64,000 bases of DNA from Neopusillimonas aromaticivorans (lineage in GTDB: Bacteria > Pseudomonadota > Gammaproteobacteria > Burkholderiales > Burkholderiaceae_B). A program made the translations under genes and the position numbers. The notes below the pieces were generated by a model. It was not told the DNA's origin. It searched no databases and saw only the letters and a program-made list of their open reading frames with translations. The stretch is taken from contig NZ_CP128233.1 of NCBI RefSeq assembly GCF_030344915.1, positions 2,604,001 through 2,668,000 of the forward strand, in the 5' to 3' direction. This document shows positions 61,233-64,000 of the stretch, in pieces (within the stretch, counting starts at the first letter, position 1; each line of letters begins with the position of its first letter).

Positions 61233-61666
61233 ATGCACCAAGATACTAATGGTCGGCGTCGGCGCCGCAAACACTCCCTGCGTACAAGGCCGAACTGGTC
61301 CAGCAGTGCTTAAGCAGCGGTGCCTCGCTGGCCGCTATCGCACTTGATCACGGTTTGAATGCAAACCTTTTACGTCGATGGGTCATTGAGCATGAACGTT
61401 TGGGGCTGCATACCCTTGACGATGCACCCACAGACCCGGTGCCTGTGCCAGCACCTGCGGGGGCATTGCCTGAGTTTATTGCTTTGGGGCCGCCAACGTC
61501 GACCTCGTTGCTGATGCCCGCCTCAGCGCATCGTCACGAACGTGCCCCAACGGCTGATGCTACCGTGCGGGTCGAGCTGAGCGCAACGCGGATGAACATT
61601 ACACTGCATTGGCCGTCTTCGAACAGCCAGGCACTGGCGCACGTGCTGCGGGAATTGATGGCATGA
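61233..61666 (+). CDS. tnpA: IS66 TnpA (frameshifted)
   Basis: About 144 residues after repair. An Arg-rich start (NGRRRRRKHS) and helix-turn-helix AELVQQCLSSGASLAAIALDHGLNANLLRRW are IS66 Orf1 hallmarks. One base is missing in CCC 61276-61278; repair gives KHSPAYKAELVQQ. The stop overlaps the tnpB ATG (ATGA). Confidence 0.85.
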
Positions 61667-61994
61667 TCCGTATCGACCAGGTCTGGATGGCCGTTGAGCC
61701 CTGGATATGCGGGCCGGTGCCGATACGGCCCTGGCACGGGTTGTGCGGGTCTTTGGCGCTGCGCATCCGCATCATGCGTATGTGTTTGCCAACAAACGGG
61801 CCAATCGCATGAAGGTATTGGTTCATGACGGCATCGGCGTCTGGTTGGTGGCACGGCGTCTGAATCAAGGCCATTTCATGTGGTCAAATGACGGCCATGG
61901 CAGCGTATCACTCACTCACGAGCAGCTCGATGCCCTGGTGCTGGGCTTGCCTTGGCAGCGTATCGGTGAGGCTGGCATTATCCGTCTGGTTTAA
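61663..61994 (+). CDS. tnpB: IS66 TnpB (frameshifted)
   Basis: About 111 residues after repair, Orf2 family. MIRIDQVWMAVEP joins LDMRAGADTALARVVRVFGAAHPHHAYVFANKRANRMKVLVHDGIGVWL when one C is added at 61699-61701. Needed for IS66 transposition, exact role unknown. Confidence 0.9.
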
Positions 61995-62070
61995 CCCTAA
62001 AAGATCGTCATTCTGCAATCGGGGACGTTGCCAATAGCCGGCGCACAGGCGCTGTGTAACACTACGCCTC

Positions 62071-63641
62071 ATGATGACGAACACGCCCGATGACCTTGAC
62101 CAGCTAGACGCGCACCAGTTGCGCGAACTGGCGCGTCAGCTCATGCTGGCCAATGCGCGCAAAGATCAAGACATCACGTTCAAAGCGGCGCGTATCACGG
62201 CGTTGTCTCACGAGATTGCCATCTTGCGCCGGCACAAGTTCGGCCAGAAAAGCGAGCAATTGGGCGGTGAACAGGCGTTGTTGTTCGATGAGGCCGTGGG
62301 CGAAGACCTTGAGGCCATCGAGCGCGAACTTAATAAACTTAAAACCCGCCTGCTGCGGGTGAACCGCGCGATAAACCGCGCCGTGCGGCCTTGCCGCCCG
62401 AGTTGCCCCGCACCACCATCCACCATGAACCGGCGTCCACAACCTGCGATTGTGGCTGCCAGCTCAAGCGTATTCGTGAAGACGTCAGCGAGAAGCTGGA
62501 CTACACCCCAGGCACCTTCAGCGTTGAGCGTCATGTGCGTGGGGTCTGGGCGTGTACACACTGCCAGTCAATGACGCAGGCTTCGATGCCCGCGTACATC
62601 ATCGACAAAGGCATCGCCGCCGTGGGGTTGCTGGCCCAGATCCTGATCGCCAAATATGCCGATCATTTACCCCTGTATCGCCAGGAAGCGATCTTCAAGC
62701 GCGACGGCATGCACATCCCGCGCTCGAGCATGGCCCAATGGGTCGGGCAATGCGGTCATGAACTGCAACCACTGGTCGACGCCCTGCGTCGGTGTATCTT
62801 GCAACACCGTATCCTCCATGCCGACGAAACCCCGGTGCGCATGCTCAAGCCCGGTAGCGGCAAGACCCATAAGGCCTATTTCTGGACCTATGCACCGGGC
62901 AAGTTCGAGTCCTTGAAGGCCGTCATCTACGACTTCAATGAGGGTCGAGCAGGTCTCTATGCCCGCGAGTTCCTGGGGATTGGCAAGGTCAGCTGGTCGT
63001 TGATGACTACTCGGGCTACAACGCCTTGTTCCGCCAGGGGTGACCGAGCTTGGTTGTATGGCCCACGCGCGCCGTAAATACTTCGACCTGCACAAGAACA
63101 ACCAGAGCCCTGTGGGTCAACGGGCTCTGGAATTGATTGGCGAACTTTACGCGATCGAGCGCGAGGTAGCGACCCTGTCTCCCGCCCAACGCCTGGCGCT
63201 ACGACAAGAAAAAGCCAAGCCCTGGCCGATGCCCTGCACACCTGGATGTTGGTCCAACGCCAGCGGGTATTGAATGGTACCGGCACGGCCAAGGCACTGG
63301 ATTACAGCCTGAAACGCTGGGCGGCACTGACCCGCTATCTGGACGATCCGTTCGTCCCAATCGACAACAATCATATCGAGCAACAGATCAGACCCGTGGC
63401 CGTTGGAAGATCCAACTGGCTCTTTGCAGGCTCATTGCGTGCCGGTAAACGCGCGGCCGCGATTATGAGTCTGATTCAATCGGCCAAGCTCAATGGACTG
63501 AACCCGCATGCCTATCTGAAGGATGTGCTCACGCGTCTGCCGACACACCCAAACAGCCGGATCGACGAGCTGCTACCCCACAACTGGGTGGCACCTGAGA
63601 CTAACGGCGTCGACGCCGTTTCTGAAAAAATTTGCGCTTGA
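62071..63641 (+). CDS. tnpC: IS66 TnpC transposase (four frameshifts)
   Basis: About 525 residues after repair. Leucine-zipper part (ELARQLMLANARKDQDI ... LRRHKFGQKSEQL), zinc-finger (TCDCGCQLKRI ... CTHCQ), then the DDE core: LHADETPVRML, VVDDYSGYNALF, GCMAHARRKYFDL and FVPIDNNHIEQQIRPVAVGR. Missing bases at GGG 62357-62359, GGGG 62975-62978, GGGG 63037-63040 and CCC 63220-63222; each repair restores family sequence. Confidence 0.9.
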
Positions 63642-63907
63642 GGTAGGGAGGGGAATGTAGTTCCCCAGACGCTTACGTTGATCGGATCAAAAAATCAGAA
63701 AGGCGTTGAACGCTCATTGATTGAGCATTATCGGCATAGATTGCCGATGAACGCAGAGTATCGTCTCCCCGATAGCTTGAACGCTTTTTACCACTATGAT
63801 CCCAGCGGCTTGATTCAGGTGGGCTCGGAAGATTTCAATGACCTTGATCTTCTCATTACTAAGAGATTAGGCTGGCTTTTGTCGGGCCTTAACGATCATT
63901 CATGACC

Positions 63908-64000
63908 CTAAATGCCTTTTAGCCACGATAGGGTTGCTTTGTACCCGTTTTGATGTGCATCTTTAAAGAGCAATTCCAGATCTGTGCTTGCTGCGTGACC
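63908..64000 (-). CDS. C-terminal end of an unknown leftward gene (partial)
   Basis: Thirty open codons read ASTDLELLFKDAHQNGYKATLSWLKGI to a stop at 63908-63910. The pattern looks protein-like (amphipathic, few rare residues), but no family is recognisable from this piece. It converges with the broken GIY-YIG-like gene. Confidence 0.35.
   Translation of the reverse strand, partial: GHAASTDLELLFKDAHQNGYKATLSWLKGI

Larger units (their letters stand above)
61143..63684 (+). mobile_element. IS66-family element with 8-base target duplication
   Basis: The element is 61151-63676, about 2.53 kb. Ends start GTAAGCGTTCAGCC (left) and GTAAGCGTCTGGGG (right complement). The 8-base duplication GTTGATCG is at 61143-61150 and 63677-63684, as IS66 elements make. 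It carries tnpA, tnpB and tnpC in the usual order and lies in the GIY-YIG-like gene. Confidence 0.95.
59289..63905 (+). pseudogene. GIY-YIG-like gene interrupted by two IS elements
   Basis: Pieces 59289-59769, 60967-61150 and 63685-63905 join in one frame when both IS elements and one copy of each target duplication are removed, giving about 340 residues. FGIYALSYRHQDG, RIIYLGKF, then RDRWYKHIG resemble the GIY, YIG and Arg/His parts of a GIY-YIG nuclease; GVERSLIEHYRHRLPMN near the C-terminus resembles the Glu...Asn end. A Cys-rich start (DCEPCPCRG..SECVC) appears if one C is removed near 59343. No known family is recognised. Paired with the HTH gene upstream. Confidence 0.6.

Noticed and set aside
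20283..64000. CRISPR arrays or long tandem repeats
   Set aside because: No regularly spaced direct repeats were seen anywhere in the window; the only long repeat is the IS3 pair.

Overview
The window comes from a betaproteobacterium of the order Burkholderiales, most likely family Alcaligenaceae (Bordetella, Achromobacter or Pusillimonas relatives). This is inferred from protein character, gene order (fliD-fliS-fliT-fliK-fhlB, ssu/tau-like operons, copper and urea amidolyase loci), moderate-to-high G+C and the IS types present. No rRNA is present, so the genus cannot be fixed.

Layout. 1-6.4 kb: flagellar cluster with fliF (partial) and fliE divergent, then the leftward operon fliD-fliS-fliT-fliK-fhlB, flaG behind a good sigma-28 promoter, and fliA (sigma 28) divergent from it. 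6.5-11.1 kb: housekeeping genes ribA, dbpA, pirin, a GDT1-family cation exporter and nadE. 11.2-17.2 kb: leftward sulfonate/taurine-type ABC transporter with an acyl-CoA-dehydrogenase-like flavoprotein and an AhpD-like protein, then a class V aminotransferase. 17.3-22.2 kb: a decaying accessory stretch with BrnT/BrnA and MqsR/MqsA toxin-antitoxin modules, a DUF2256-like fragment, a beheaded photolyase and two TadG-like pilus genes, one beheaded. 22.2-31.4 kb: a diguanylate cyclase, allophanate hydrolase and urea carboxylase (ATP-dependent urea breakdown) behind a sigma-54 promoter, a row of hairpins, and an FMN/Fe-S glutamate-synthase-like protein. 31.6-36.6 kb: an IS5-family element, a GNAT acetyltransferase, rsuA and a methyltransferase gene split by an IS3-family element. 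36.8-46.0 kb: a chemoreceptor, a two-subunit molybdenum hydroxylase, an ABC exporter, small unknown genes and a second diguanylate cyclase. 46.1-53.1 kb: a zeta-toxin relic, then a copper-resistance locus (two-component system, copA, copB, cupredoxin, cytochrome c). 53.1-58.8 kb: tRNA-Leu, rnr, rlmB, a trans-sulfuration enzyme gene, hup and tRNA-Val. 58.9-64 kb: an accessory segment beside tRNA-Val with an HTH regulator and an unfamiliar GIY-YIG-like gene broken twice, once by a second copy of the IS3 element and once by an IS66 element.

The dominant oddity is about 40 single-base frameshifts, nearly all repaired by adding one base to a homopolymer (usually G or C). They hit essential and selfish genes alike (nadE, fliA, rnr, rlmB, transposases), so I read them as homopolymer under-calls in the sequence rather than real gene decay. 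Frameshifted genes are listed over their full reconstructed span. Real breakage is limited to the IS insertions, the photolyase/TadG junction and the zeta-toxin relic. The best candidates for new biology are the HTH plus GIY-YIG-like pair beside tRNA-Val, the five-hairpin array at 29.5 kb, and the regulatory sites listed in the findings.
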